Shown: in pieces, positions 47,571-60,131 of the stretch
How the letters are laid out: each line of letters begins with the position of its first letter
Position numbering within the stretch: position 1 is the stretch's first letter
NCBI RefSeq assembly: GCF_021869535.1
Contig: NW_026262668.1
Location: 15,050,348 to 15,114,347, forward strand
DNA length: 64,000 nucleotides
Origin: Mytilus californianus
Taxonomy: Eukaryota > Mollusca > Bivalvia > Mytilida > Mytilidae
Direction: 5' to 3'
Position numbers and translations under genes: made by a program
Notes under the pieces: generated by a model
Databases searched by the model: none
The model's input: only the letters and a program-made list of their open reading frames with translations
Told to the model about the DNA's origin: nothing

Positions 47571-48040
47571 AAGAAGATGTGGTATGATTGCCAATGAGAC
47601 AACTCTCCATCACAGACCAAAACAACGTAGAAGTTAACAGCTATAGGTCACCGTACGGCCATTAACAATGAGCAAAATCTATACAGCATAGTAAGCTAAA
47701 AAAAGGCCTCGAAATGACAAATGTCAAACAATTCAAACGAGAAAACTAAAGGCCTGATTCAAAACAATAAACGAAAAACAAACATAATATACAACAACAA
47801 ACGACAACCACTGAATTACAGGCTCCTGACTTGGGACAGAACATCAGGACATACAGAATATGGCGGGGTTAAACATATTTGCTTGTGCCAAATTCCTCCC
47901 CCTCCCCTCCCCCCCCCCCCCCCCCCAAAAAAAAAATAAAAACCATCCTATCATGGGACAGTGATGTAATAGTACAACCTAACACACAACCAGTTAAAAA
48001 GGGGTCAACTTATCGGATTAAAAAGTCAGATATTAAAACA
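47571..48040 (+). repeat. Dispersed repeat, longest copy
   Basis: Begins AGATGTGGTATGATTGCCAA and TGAGACAACTCTCCATC, then GGTCACCGTACGGCCATTAA, GGCTCCTGACTTGGGACAG and a poly-C run (47907-47926). This is the best reference copy of the family found at 10952, 12180, 21590, 37137, 43860 and, as a variant, 50735. Non-coding. Confidence -1.
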
Positions 48041-48460
48041 AATGAAAAACTATATCCTATATCGTATAAAAGATTGCAAAAAGGAATTATAATAAAATAA
48101 ACTACTCGGAAAAGTTAATCTTATATTCAAACGGTTTTTTTAAACGGTAAAATACAGAATGTCCCATCTTCTTTTTGGCGTTTATGATTAGTTCGCTCGC
48201 TTTAGCTAAAAGCGTTAAATTATATAAAGTTCATATGCATTGGTAAAAAGAATACAAAACCTAAATTCAGTATAGAAATAAACGTGCATGTTCCCATACG
48301 AAATTTTACATAACGTTTATATATAGCTAACGACAATTTTAACACTGACATTCTACCTCTATAGTAATGTCACGGCGGGTCACAAATAAATACAGGTCTA
48401 AATATGGGCCAATATGTATGTATATACTTCGCCAAAAAAGTGAAAACATTAATTTACGTT

Positions 48461-48897
48461 CTACACTGCTACTTTTGAGTAGGTACTATTTCTGTAATAA
48501 AAATATGTAGTGCTGGAAATTTACTTTTGATATCTAGTACTGTTTCTTTACTTTAAAATTATTGTAATATTTAGGTACCTGTATATTACAGTACTTGATT
48601 TGTACTAAAAAAATTGGTACAGAAATAATACCAACAGTGATCGCAATATTCCATGTTTGAAATCATAACTTTAAGAGATTAGAAATAGATAAACTGCTGA
48701 AAATGTAACGGTGTAACCAAAAATCTGTAGTACTTAAATTTCAAGTACAAATCAAGTACTGAAAAATACCGGTACCTAAATATTACAATAATTTTAAAGT
48801 AACAAAATAGTACTAAATATTAAAAGTAGATTTCCAGTACTACAGATTTTTGGTACAGAAATAGTACCTATGCAAAAGTAGCTGTGTAGTAAATAAT
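48461..48897. mobile_element. Long-hairpin (foldback) element, about 200-bp arms
   Basis: CTACACTGCTACTTTTGAGT plus AGGTACTATTTCTG at the left pairs with CAGAAATAGTACCTATGCAA plus AAGTAGCTGTGTAG at the right. Inner matches include TTAAAATTATTGTAATATTT against AAATATTACAATAATTTTAA. The loop is about 60 bp. Confidence -1.
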
Positions 48898-49009
48898 TAC
48901 AAACTTCAACCAATTACAAGTATATCAATTGGTAAAAAAAAATATTTTCTGGTCATTAATATAAAAACAAATATGACAGACGTGAACCTACGACAACCAC
49001 TGAACTACA

Positions 49010-49545
49010 TGCCTGGTCACGCCTTGTCTATCACGATCAAAATAATGCGTTGAATGATCTTTCACGGTCAGTTTTGATAAAAAATTAAAAAAAAATACTT
49101 TTTTCAATAATAATATGAAATTTTTCAAGTAGTAACATGCTTTTATTTTAATGAACTATCTGATAGACTAAAGATTAAGTTTCAAATATATCATGATATA
49201 TTGGAATGTGACCATTATAGATACAAAACGTGTTTTTTTCTTAACGATTCTCATAGGATTGTGTGTCGCCTTTTATGCTTTCCTAAAAAGTACTGCATTT
49301 TTTCTTGAACTTAGTGAACAGAATTATTCAGGAAGTTGAATCATGTTGACAGATTTCTGAATTATTCCACCTTTTGAAAATACAGCAGATTTTTCACAGA
49401 TTTTGAAGTAGAATTACACTTAATTGCATTCACGATCCGATACCAGATCTTTCACGACCGATCGCATAGCAATGCTTGACCACAGTTAGTTATTCTTTCA
49501 CGATAATTTTTACTCGATGTACCGAATGATAGCCGTGTTATCAGT
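49010..49545 (-). repeat. Dispersed element, inverted relative to 40290-40740
   Basis: CACGATCCGATACCAGATCT, TTCACGACCGATCGCATAGC and TGTGTCGCCTTTTATGCTTT are the reverse-strand equivalents of motifs at 40290-40740. It also has a TCACGATC / TTTCACGG-type motif near its left end, which may be the eroded partner terminus. Confidence -1.
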
Positions 49546-50244
49546 ATTATGGAATGTATATATGTAGCATTATCGAAAAAAAAAGATAGAAATAATAAAT
49601 TTTACAAACAGGCAACGCCCAGAAAAACATTTAGTATGACTAAATAATCAAGCAATCTCGATATTACCTTATTAGCATAAACGCTTAAGGATTACTAACG
49701 TTTTAAATGGAATGATCATGTTTTAAATATTTAAATAAAAACTTATCAAAAAATTTCGAAGTACTAGGTATATTTAGATATAAACTCACTCGTTGAATTA
49801 GTTGAGTATGGCTGCGATTTATTGAATAATAGTAGTGTAGCAATACTGAACTGTTGGAAAAACTTCAGCGTGAAACTACAAAAAATTGTTACAGACCTCC
49901 CTTTTTATTGCAACAGTGAAATCTTATATTCTGAACAGACTGGTTGCTTAAATACATTATTCAAGGTTAGTTGATGACTTAAATTACAAACAAAATGTCA
50001 GAAAAATTCATATGTTTAACACAGTATTATAGTAGTAGTATAGTACGCTATCAAATCATTATTTAAAAACTTCGTGCTTTTTTTCAGTAGTTCACCACAG
50101 GAAAACAAGTAAATTGGTCATTTACTAAATTATAATCCCCTTAAGCCCACCTGACATAAGAATCAAGCAACTTTGTATAACAGTTGGTCATTATTTTGAC
50201 ATAATCATCCACAGGGGGCTTAGTTTTAAATATTATCCGATGTT

Positions 50245-50460
50245 CCGAGTGTGGCTAACCATCGTGTTAGAGTTCGAGTTAAAGTTCGAGTTGAAGTTCA
50301 AGTGATACTTCTAGTTGGATTAGAGTTCGAGCTGAAGTTCGAGTTGGCGTTCAAGTTGCGTTTCTAGTTACACTTTGAGTTAAAATTCTACTTCGAGTCA
50401 CAATTCAAGTTAGATTTCGAGTTAAACCTACAGGTAGAAATCGTGGTATTCAATTGGAGA
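50245..50460 (+). repeat. Tandem AAGTTCGAGTT array
   Basis: GAGTGTGGCTAACCATCGTG leads into units such as TAGAGTTCGAGTTAAAGTTC. The junction is like that at the inner edge of the right arm of the large foldback element (12850-12900 in reverse), so this is probably a fragment of the same family. Confidence -1.
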
Positions 50461-50734
50461 TCGAATGTCAATGACTTTTACATTATTTATTAAAAAAGTT
50501 AAGACTTTGGGTACACCAAGGGAACAAATTAAAATTCAAAACTGCTGTCAAATAAGTATATTTCAATTTCTGTCCTCAGTTTGTTGCCATGAGTATAATA
50601 GTGACACTTATACTGAATCTGGTATTTTCATGATTGTTTTCCATTTATATTTGTATATTGGTTTTTTGCTTTTTCAAGTTAATGCGATGCATATCAGCAA
50701 ATACGATTTATCAAAAACGAAGTCTATGTAGATA

Positions 50735-50960
50735 TAAAGAGATGTGGTAAGAGTGCCAATGAGACAACTCTCCATCCAAGTCACAATTTATAAAAGTAAA
50801 CCATTTTAGGTCAAAGTACGGTCTTCAACACGGAGCCTTGGCTAACACCGCACAGCAAGCTATAAAGGGCCCCAAAAATTACTAGTGTAAAACCATTCAA
50901 ACGGGAAAACCAACGGTCTAATCTATATAAAAAACGAGAAACGAGAAACACTTATGAACC
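50735..50960 (+). repeat. Dispersed repeat, variant family copy
   Basis: AGATGTGGTAAGAGTGCCAA, TGAGACAACTCTCCATCCAA, GGTCAAAGTACGGTCTTCAA and CAGCAAGCTATAAAGGGCCC. Reverse complements occur at 6290-6470 and 39640-40018. Confidence -1.
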
Positions 50961-51754
50961 ACATAAACCAACGACAACTTCTGATGTTCCTTTTTTTTTA
51001 AAGGCCATACCACGCTTAGATCATAGGAAGGCATCCATCTATACCCTTTTCTCCTGAAACATGCAGATGGTAACTGATTAAAATTTACTTGTGTATAATT
51101 GACAATTACAGGACGTTTGATTTTTGCTTCTATGGCTGCTTTCACTCTTGATATAAGCAAATCTGTGAAAGTTTGATTTTCAGACGATTTCTGTTGTCTT
51201 TTTAGAAGAATTGTAAACATTTCATAAAATAAGTAACAAACATGAAGAATTGTTCAAACTGTAACGTTAAGCAACCAACAATCAATCAATCAATCAAACT
51301 GTAAGAATAACATCTGTTGCACCCACAAGACGTAATATTTTGTGATTTTTAGTTTATAATTATTCAATTTGATCAATGATACACATAAGGTCAGACACAC
51401 GTTTAACCAAATTAAGAAGTATTCTTTAATAAAACAATTTTGTTTCCACTTCATTTGAACTCTGGTGAACAGTTATCTCAATGGCAATCATACCACATCT
51501 CCTTATTTTTACAAAGATAATTTAATTTTATATTCTTTACCAAGAGACACACACGAAACAATTGTTAAGACAAATTACAGCAATAAAGATTAATGGCATT
51601 TTATTTGTTATCATTAATATTGAATTTTAACCGCTTAATTCATCAATGTTTAAACATTGTCTCTACGGTAACTTGCCTTATTTATACTAGTGCAAGGAAA
51701 ACTATGACTTACTGGTCAATTGAGTATCTGTAGATACAGACCACATGCATTGTT

Positions 51755-52005
51755 ATCTTATTGATAGGATAGATATATTTGTACAAGTGCATTGTATATG
51801 TTTACATGCTAGCTACACAGACAACTTGGAAAGGAGCATCTTATTGATAAGATAAATATATTTGTATAAGTGCATTGTATATGTTTATATGCTAGTTACA
51901 CAGACAACTTGGAAAGGAGCATCTTATTGTTAAGATAAATATATTTGTATAAGTGCATTGTATATGTTTACATGCTAGCTACACAGACAACTTAGAAAGG
52001 AGCAA
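51755..52005 (+). repeat. Three tandem units of about 84 bp
   Basis: Units start TCTTATTGATAGGATAGATA, TCTTATTGATAAGATAAATA and TCTTATTGTTAAGATAAATA and each ends ACAACTT(G/A)GAAAGGAGCA. Few differences separate them, so the expansion is fairly recent. Confidence -1.
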
Positions 52006-53554
52006 ACTAAAAGAATTCGACAGCGGGACAAATACTCATTGTGAAAATATCTCAGTGCTAGTAGTCGAACATTCTTCTCAAATGCACATCTGCATATAAG
52101 GACCTATCACAATATTAAGTTTCATGTACATACAATTAACAATGCAAAATAACTTGTGCTTGCAAAAGGTAAATACTGAAACAAATTTAAATGAGTGTTA
52201 TTCTGTAGAAAACAATCAGTGCATGGAAATTACTTTGCTGTAAATTAGTGCAGGATGAACATGGTCATTAATTTATTTGTAGGGACACAGCTACAAAAAA
52301 CTCGATAAACTTGTAACACTTTACCCACATTCACAAAGAATTAAAAAAAAAATTAAAAAAAAACTTAAGTAGCTAAACATAAGTACGTTGTAGTTCTAAT
52401 CAATACGACAGAATATTATTTGCTCCGAAAGGATATGGCCAAACATTCAACGGGGTAAAATTCGTCTTGAAATAAACCTGCAAATATTTATGATTCTTAT
52501 TCTAATACGGTTCCTCGCTTGGAACAGTCAGATAGCGAGGGGGGGGGGGGGGGGTTAATCTAGATTTTTAGATTTTCGAACTAACAAACCTCCCCCTTTT
52601 ATCTCTATCAATGGAGTAACAAAAAGTAAATATGAGAATACAGATCAGTTTCCAAAAGCACTTATCACTAAAAATTAATTATCAAAGAAATATGTTCAGT
52701 TCCTGTATGCAAGCTTAACGTACTTGACCGATACGAAAGAAATGCTGTTCAACTTACAGGATGTTTGCTAATCCTTCATCAATTGTCCTATATGCCAATA
52801 CCAAATCTACGTTTTAATCAAAATAAGCTTGTGATAATACCCTAAATTATTCCAGCTTAACAAGGAGATAGTTTTATATGAATTGCCTTTTGTAGATGTC
52901 GATATGAGTTTTAGTAGACCAAAAAATAAAAAGTTCGAATGAAAGATCGATTCTGATTGACTGAATTCATAATCAACCTCAAATTAAATACTAGCTTTTC
53001 AAAACAAAGTGAAAGGAGTCAATGTGCACAAGAAATAATAACACGAATAATCAAGTCCTTATATTCCGCTCACTACGATCTTGACGCTGGCGCTGTAATT
53101 ATTCGAAATTAATTAAGTTACACTGATTTTATCTGCACAGCTCGGGTGACCCTACTTGACCCGAGCAATGGAGGAATAGTTCGGGTTAAAGGGTCATTCC
53201 GACCGAGCAAATTAAATAATATATACCGATTTGATAGGCCAATAACTGTTTTAACACATGAAGCCATAAATTTAAATGAACGTTTTGGAAATATGCGTAC
53301 GATATTCAATCCACGGCGGCACCTGGGAAAGTTATCTTGTAGGGTAAAGAAAGGGGGGATACGCCTTTAAGTACGTCCTCCTTTGGTTGGAAAATATATA
53401 ATGTTTTAGCCTAAAATCGACGAAAATCTTTGTATGAATTGACGTCCCTATGCCTTTATGCCTTTGAAAAATCCTGTATCCGCCCCTAAAGATAAGAATA
53501 CATTTGAACTATGCAGCATTATATCTGAGGTAGTTAATGCACACCTTTGCTATG

Positions 53555-53757
53555 CATAGCACAGTAAGAACAAAGATTTTGCCAATGTCATGTGTAAACG
53601 GATTTTTTTTATATAGCACAATAAGAACAAAGATTTTGCCTATGTCATGTGTTAACGGATTTTTTATATTGCACAGTAAGAGCAAAGATTTTGCCTATGT
53701 CACGTGTTAACGGATTTTTTATATAGCACAGTAAGAACAAAGAGAATTTGCCTATGT
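53555..53757 (+). repeat. Four tandem units of about 55-60 bp
   Basis: GCACAGTAAGAACAAAGATT, then TTGCCTATGTCATGTGTTAA and CGGATTTTTTATAT recur four times with small changes. Confidence -1.
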
Positions 53758-54034
53758 CAGTCCTACAACTATGCCCAGGAATTTGCATCAAAATGATGTT
53801 GGATGGAAAAAAAGTTGATCACCAGCACCACTTAGAAAACACAAAATTTTCAAATAAATTTGTCAAGCCAATTATAAGTTTGTTACTTGATGAATACCAC
53901 ATGTTTAGTTTTCTTGATAATTGGTGGTAATTGTTGAATGATTGAATTAATAGTAAATACAAATGTTAATATTTAGTTAATTACAAGTGTAAACATGTAA
54001 TACAAATTAAAAATTATAGGAAGACAAATAAAAA

Positions 54035-54720
54035 TTCATTTTTTAAACGCCCGTTTACGGGACGTATTAAAGTATACCGTTGTCCGTCCGTCCGTCCGTC
54101 TGTCTGTCCGTCCGTCGTCAACATGTCGGACATTAACTCAAAAAACGCTTTAACCAATTTGCATAAAACTTTGGCGAATTGTTTATATCTATAGACGTGA
54201 GCTCCGTTTCGTTTTTTATAAATTTTAGATTTTACATTTCCGATTTATGGGGTTTTATTCATTAAAAAAAGGGGGATTTTCCAGTTTTCGGACAATAACT
54301 CAAGAATGCTTCCACCAACTTGCAAGAAATTGTGGTGAATTGTTTATATCTATTGACATGAGCTCCCTTTTGATTTTTATAAATTTTAGATTTTATGTTT
54401 TCGAGTTACAGGGTTTTATATATAGAAAAAGGGGGATTTTCCAGTTTTCGGGCAAAAACTCAAAAATGCTTTCAGCAGTTCTTATGAAACTTTGGTGAAT
54501 TGTTTATATCTATTGATGTAAGCTCCCTTTAGAATTTTATAAATTTTACATTTTAGATTTCTGAGTTATGGGGTTTTATTCATTAAAAAAGGGGGGATTT
54601 TCCAGTTTTTGGACAATAACTCAAAAATGCTGTCAGCAATTCTCATGAAACTTTGGTGAATTGTTTACATCTATTGATCTAAGCTCCCTTTTGATTTTCA
54701 TAAATTTCTAATATGACATT
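54035..54720 (+). mobile_element. Tandem-core element with GTCCGTCC head
   Basis: Head AACGCCCGTTTACGGGACGT (hairpin), then GTCCGTCCGTCCGTCCGTCT-type repeats (54082-54117). Four core units of about 161 bp share GGGGGATTTTCCAGTTTT and GTGAATTGTTTATATCTATT. No tail like GGCGAGAC is visible. It is non-coding. Confidence -1.
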
Positions 54721-55384
54721 GAGAATTAATTGAACTTTATTTGTTTATAGTCTGACAACAGATTTACTAAGTATTGCGCAGTGTATTGCACAACAGCAAG
54801 AAATCTTTAATTGAATACAAATTCAATTCATATAACCAATTTCAAGTTCTTTGACTACATTTATTCAGAAACCTATAATATGTCAAATATTTAATTACAA
54901 TCCAAATTCAGACCTGTATCAAGCTTGAATATTGTGTCCATTTTTGCCCCCAACTGTTCAGGGTTGGACCTCTGCGGTCGTATCCAGCTACACTCAGCGA
55001 ATCAGTTTATTTTAATGTGTAGGGAAATATAACATCACAAACTTTCCTTAATCCTTTTTAATATTTGATTTCTATGATTAGTTATAAAAATGTTAAAATA
55101 TTCAAATTTCAATTAATTTCATTGTTCCTGCCCTGGAACGGTAATATCAGAAACTGTTCACATTGTGTATTTTCATCTCTACTGTTATTACAAACTCAGT
55201 TTTTTGTTTTAAACATCTGTTTGTTAAGTAATATTATCTGACCCTTTATTAGCATTATGTGACAGATTTACAGCTCATTTTGGGGTCCTCTTCGCGGTCT
55301 AAACTATGTCGATTTCGTAGAAAAATTAGAGACAATGATTAAGATTTTAACAACTAAAGTTTCAAGTGTTGGGTGTAAATTTCA

Positions 55385-55545
55385 GGATAAAAACAATATA
55401 TGTACGTTGTCGGAAAATAAAAATTTATTTGTACTCGCTACGAAACAGGAGAAAAGCTCGGCGAGCCTCGCTTTTCGTCCTGTTTCTAAAGCTCATACAA
55501 ATAAATTTTATATTTTCCGACAATGTACATATATTGTATATATAT
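55385..55545. mobile_element. Long-hairpin (foldback) element
   Basis: ACAATATATGTACGTTGTCG plus GAAAATAAAAATTTATTTGT pairs with its complement near 55500-55540 (ATAAATTTTATATTTTCCGA, CAATGTACATATATTGT). The central hairpin is GAAACAGGAG...AAAGCTCGGCGAGCCTCGCTTT...CTGTTTC. Confidence -1.
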
Positions 55546-56425
55546 ATTTCTGTAATTCTTCGTCAATTTATCCCTTTCTGCACCCATTGTATAAAAAAAA
55601 ATTTAATCAACGTGTGGTTCGTTTGATCTCAGTTCTTCATTGGTTAAAATCCGATTATGACGTCGAATTTTCTTGCTTTCCTCTGAATTTCCTATTGTGA
55701 CGGCATGAAAAAAGGCGACCATGCCTGATGACGTCACATAGAAAGAACACATCTTTTTGCAGATCATTCAAAAAGAAGGAATAAGTTTGCCTGCATATTG
55801 TTTGAAAATCATTAGAGAAACAGATTCCACCACCAAATCTCGTGTAATACGATATTTATCCACTCTCGACAGTTAAATTTTAAATATTTAAAACGCTCGG
55901 CGAGCCTCGCGTTTTAAATTTGAAAATTTAATTGTCTCGAGTGGATAAATATCGTATCACACTCGATGCAGTGGTAGAATCTATATTTCTCTAATTCTTC
56001 GTCAATTTATCCCTTTCTGCACCCATTGTATAAAAAAAATTTAATCAACGTGTGGTTCGTTTGATCTCAGTTCTTCATTGGTTAAAATCCGATTATGACG
56101 TCAAATTTTCTTGCTTTCCTCTGAATTTCCTATTGTGACGGCATGAAAAAAGGCGACCATGCCTGATGACGTCACATAGAAAGAACACATCTTATTGCAG
56201 ATCATTCGAAAAGAAGGAATACATTTGCCTGCGTATTGTTTGAAAATCATTAGAGAAACAGATTCCACCACCAAATCTCGTGTAATACGATATTTATCCA
56301 CTCTCGACAGTTAAATTTTAAATATTTAAAACGCTCGGCGAGCCTCGCGTTTTAAATTTGAAAATTTAACTGTCGCGAGTTGATAAATATCGTATCACAC
56401 TCGATGCAGTGGTAGAATCTATATA
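55544..56425 (+). repeat. Recent tandem duplication, 439-bp unit with a foldback element
   Basis: 55544-55982 and 55983-56425 are near-identical units (start ATATTTCT(G/C)TAATTCTTCG, end CAGTGGTAGAATCTATAT). Each contains a hairpin with arms around TACGATATTTATCCACTCTC and GAGTGGATAAATATCGTATC and a centre AAACGCTCGGCGAGCCTCGC. It lies about 360 bp upstream of the presumed copy 2 promoter. Confidence -1.
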
Positions 56426-56783
56426 TACATGTACAAATGATATCACATCACCGTAATAACGTTAAAATATCATTGGATTAACAAGTATAACATTTATATC
56501 TTTTAAATTTTCAAATATCAATATATGAATAAAAAGTGATGTTGTGTATACGTCAATGACACATCAATTAACCGAACGACAGATAATCATATAAATTTGA
56601 AACATCACTCGAACTCTAACTCGAACTTTAACTGGATGGTTTGCGTTCCCGCCGATCCGCCAGTATGTTCAACAATTTTAATTAAATAGCATGTGACAAA
56701 ATATTTTTAATACGATTTACTACTATCGTGGGAGTCATAATGACATTAATCGGGTTCGGATTATTACATAAAAAGGATTATTC

Positions 56784-56831
56784 GACAAAAGAAGGACAAA
56801 CCGGTTTCGTTTTACACTCTAACATATAAAG
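56784..56831 (+). promoter_or_regulatory. Presumed core promoter of the Ig-AChBP gene, copy 2
   Basis: GACAAAAGAAGGACAAACCG plus GTT, then ACATATAAAG at 56822-56831. The block matches 8892-8914 of copy 1 except at two positions. Spacing to the TATA-like motif is 16-19 bases here and about 14 there. Assigned by comparison of the two copies only. Confidence -1.
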
Positions 56832-56854
56832 AAAATTACTGTAAGCAAACACAG

Positions 56855-56894
56855 AACATCAGAGTATTTCGAGTCAACAGGTCAGGACAGAAAG
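56855..56894 (+). other. Presumed 5' UTR exon, copy 2
   Basis: Ends at GAAAG|GTAAGG (intron from 56895). The acceptor would be GTATTTTTACAG at 61534-61545. The 5' end is estimated from the TATA-like motif. The same arrangement holds for copy 1. Confidence -1.
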
Positions 56895-58979
56895 GTAAGG
56901 GTTATATTTTTATGTATCAACAAAGTCACGCCCTTTTACCGCCAATCGATACTGCAGATGCAACAGGTAACACTGGTCAGAATATGCTTTACACGATTTA
57001 AACCTCGATTGTATTGCAATAGACAATGATAGCAATAACAATAATAATATTGTTTTGAATTGCAATCTGGAACACTGTGTCACAGATCCTATCGTATCTA
57101 CCGTAATGATTGCCAATAAAAGGGTTCCAAGTCAAATTTGCATGATCTTCTAAGGCACCGACCATCCATCTTCTGTGAGAATGAATGGGATTTTTTTAAG
57201 GGATTGTTATCAAAATCAAACTTTTTTCAATAACAGATTTTTTTTTTAACTCAGCGTATTTATTTTCCCCTGATTTTACATAGAAAGAAACTATTGTTCC
57301 ATTTTTTGTAACAAATTATTTCTTTCAAGAAATGATTAAGAATTAAAAATGTATTTAAAAAAAACATGCCCCCCTCCCCCACGACAAAAGATTAATGGTT
57401 GGTGCTGTAGCATACAGAATGTTCAATTTTAGTCATTGCTCCTAATAATGTAATAAAGTCTTTCAACTCATTTAATAATTATATTGTTTACTTCATTTTG
57501 GCTTGTATTTTATGTCCTTTTTGGTCATATATCTCTTCATGTGTTTCGGTACTTGTACATTTTGTACATCTTTGACTTTCAAATATTTAGCTTTAAGCGT
57601 TCCTGATGAAGGTAAATGCAGAAAAGCGTATACAATTTAAAAAGTTTTATTTTCGTTTATTTTCTTGAAAGAGCTGCAAACACTGTAAGAATCACATTTC
57701 ATGATCGAAATGCACAGGGAAAAAAATATTAAAACAAGCACAAAATGCAGTTTTTCAGATGCAACTTGTAAAGAAAAAAAAACCCAAGCAAACACTTACC
57801 AAACAGATTAAATAAGATGCTACACCTCAACCCCCCACCCCCTAATAAAAAATAATAAATAGAGTGATCGGCCATTTCACTGCCCATATTATTACATATT
57901 TTATGCAACGTATGACAAATTTAAATCTTAATAATCAATTCATTCTTGTGGGTGGGGCGTGTTTTTTCTCATTCGGGACAAACATTTTGATTCAACTTTA
58001 ATCAAAATCTAAATGCCTTTTTATATTTTTTTTTTATATTATTTTACCAGTTTTCAATAGAAATAACCTTTGTTTCAGTTCCCCTGTGAAACAAATTGTT
58101 TTTCAAGAAATTTAGAATTAAAAAAATGTATTATAAAAAATATCCCCCTACAAAATTTAAAGATGAATGAAAAGTGCCTCAATTAAATGTCACTTTTACT
58201 TATACATTTAATTTACCAACGGTTTTATTTACGCGTGTACTTAACAAAATATATACCTGTTATAATCAATTTCATAGGGGTAGCTAGACGAGTTTTTCCA
58301 ATTCACTTATATACTTATACTACTACTGAAGCGTATAAAAGACATGTTAAAATTAAATAACAACTGAACTTTTTTTAAAGTTGAATTCGACAACTAATGT
58401 TGAAATCCGTCTTAAATATATGAACATTTATATTAGAATGCGTTCTTTTGTGCCTATGTTTGAGCCCTGTGTGATTATTACACTGTATTATGTGTAAATC
58501 ATTATCCAAAAATATATCCTATATAATAAATACGACCAGATAGACTTTGTACCTTAAAAAGTTTTGGTCTCTGACGGGATAACTAGGTATAGGGACTATT
58601 GATAAGCAACCTTTTCATTCTGTGATGGACACAATTCAATCTGTGTGTACTCCAAAGCCCACAAACATGTTAAACTCAGCCACATTATTTATGTGCCTGT
58701 CAGGAACCTGCAAGAAAAAAATAAAGGAACATTGCTTGGTGGCTTGATAATTAAGATTAACGTACAAAATCAACTTTTTATTAGACTCCATTAGTTTGAA
58801 TCAAATTTGCACAATAAATCTCTATATTTGTGATAAATTTACATTTATAGAAGTATATGTACATGTATATAATAATACTATATCTCTTCTATAATTGTTG
58901 TGTCAGTATTGAAAATAGTATGTTCATTAAAATCGGATACATTACTGCAAACGAGCATATCGAGCAAACTGAAAAATGC

Positions 58980-59735
58980 ACACTATGAGGAGGGAATGGG
59001 TGATGATAGTTATTGGTGCTTAAAATCCAGTGGCTTATATTATACGTCACACTCTATGAGGAGGGAATGGGTGATAATAGTTATTGGTGCTTAAAATCCA
59101 GTGGCTTATATTATACGTCATGATAGTTATTGGTGCTTAAAATCCAGTGGCTTATATTATACGTCACACTCTATAAGGAGGGAATGGGTGATGATAGTTA
59201 TTGGTGCTTAACATCCAGTGGCTTATATTGTACGTCACACTCTATAAGGAGGGAATGGGTGATGATGATTATTGGTGCTTAAAATCCAGTGGCTTATATT
59301 ATACGTCACACTCTATAAGGAGGGAATGGGTGATGATAGTTATTGGTGCTTAACATCCAGTGGCTTATATTATACGTCACACTCTATAAGGAGGGAATGG
59401 GTGATGATGATTATTGGTGCTTAAAATCCAGTGGCTTATATTATACGTCACACTCTATGAGAAGGGAATAGGTGATGATAGTTATTGGTGCTTAAAATCC
59501 AGTGGCTTATATTATACGTCACACTCTATGAGGAGGGAATGGGTGATGGTGGTTATTGGTGCTTAAAATCCAGTGGCTTATATTGTACGTCACACTCTAT
59601 GAGGAGGGAATGGGTGATGGTGGTTATTGGTGCTTAAAATCCAGTGGCTTATATTGTACGTCACACTCTATGAGGAGGGAATGGGTGATGATGATTATTG
59701 GTTCCTTAACATCCAGTGGCTTATATTATACATAG
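58980..59735 (+). repeat. 71-bp minisatellite, about 11 units
   Basis: Unit: CACTCTATGAGGAGGGAATG, GGTGATGATAGTTATTGGTG, CTTAAAATCCAGTGGCTTAT, ATTATACGT. One unit (about 59119) lacks its first part. In the middle, units alternate between ATGATAGTT/TTAACATCC and ATGATGATT/TTAAAATCC, giving a 142-bp higher-order period. It sits in the presumed UTR intron of copy 2. Confidence -1.
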
Positions 59736-60131
59736 GATGAGAGCACGTTAATGTTTTATAAATATGATAACTTTATTGCAAAATAAATTATGTATATTGT
59801 AATTAATGTACTGTCTATTTGATAAGTTTTGCTTAAACCGTCAGGGTTTTCTTTTGCAATAAAGTTATGATATAGATATGAAACATGCTTTGTACTAGAC
59901 CAACATGCTAAGTGGGATTTTTAACGTTCTAGTACACAATAATATTGTAACAAATAGTTAATACCCAGTTTATCATTTTCAATGCTTATTTAAACTTTCA
60001 TTTGAGAGTTCTTATACAAAATTTCACGCATTCATATTGAAGAAACAACTTTTACCCCAGCGCCATACTTTGGAAGTCCGCTTGGGTTCAATGGTTTGTA
60101 CAAATGAACTTTCCAAAGTAAATATAGGAGT

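Noticed and set aside
57601-57640. CTGATGA ... GAAA string resembling a hammerhead ribozyme core
   Set aside because: The bases between the two motifs do not pair as stem II and the flanks do not form stems I and III. It looks like part of a common dispersed repeat.
58980-59735. Regular direct repeats that could suggest a CRISPR array
   Set aside because: Units are contiguous without unique spacers and the genome is eukaryotic; it is a minisatellite.
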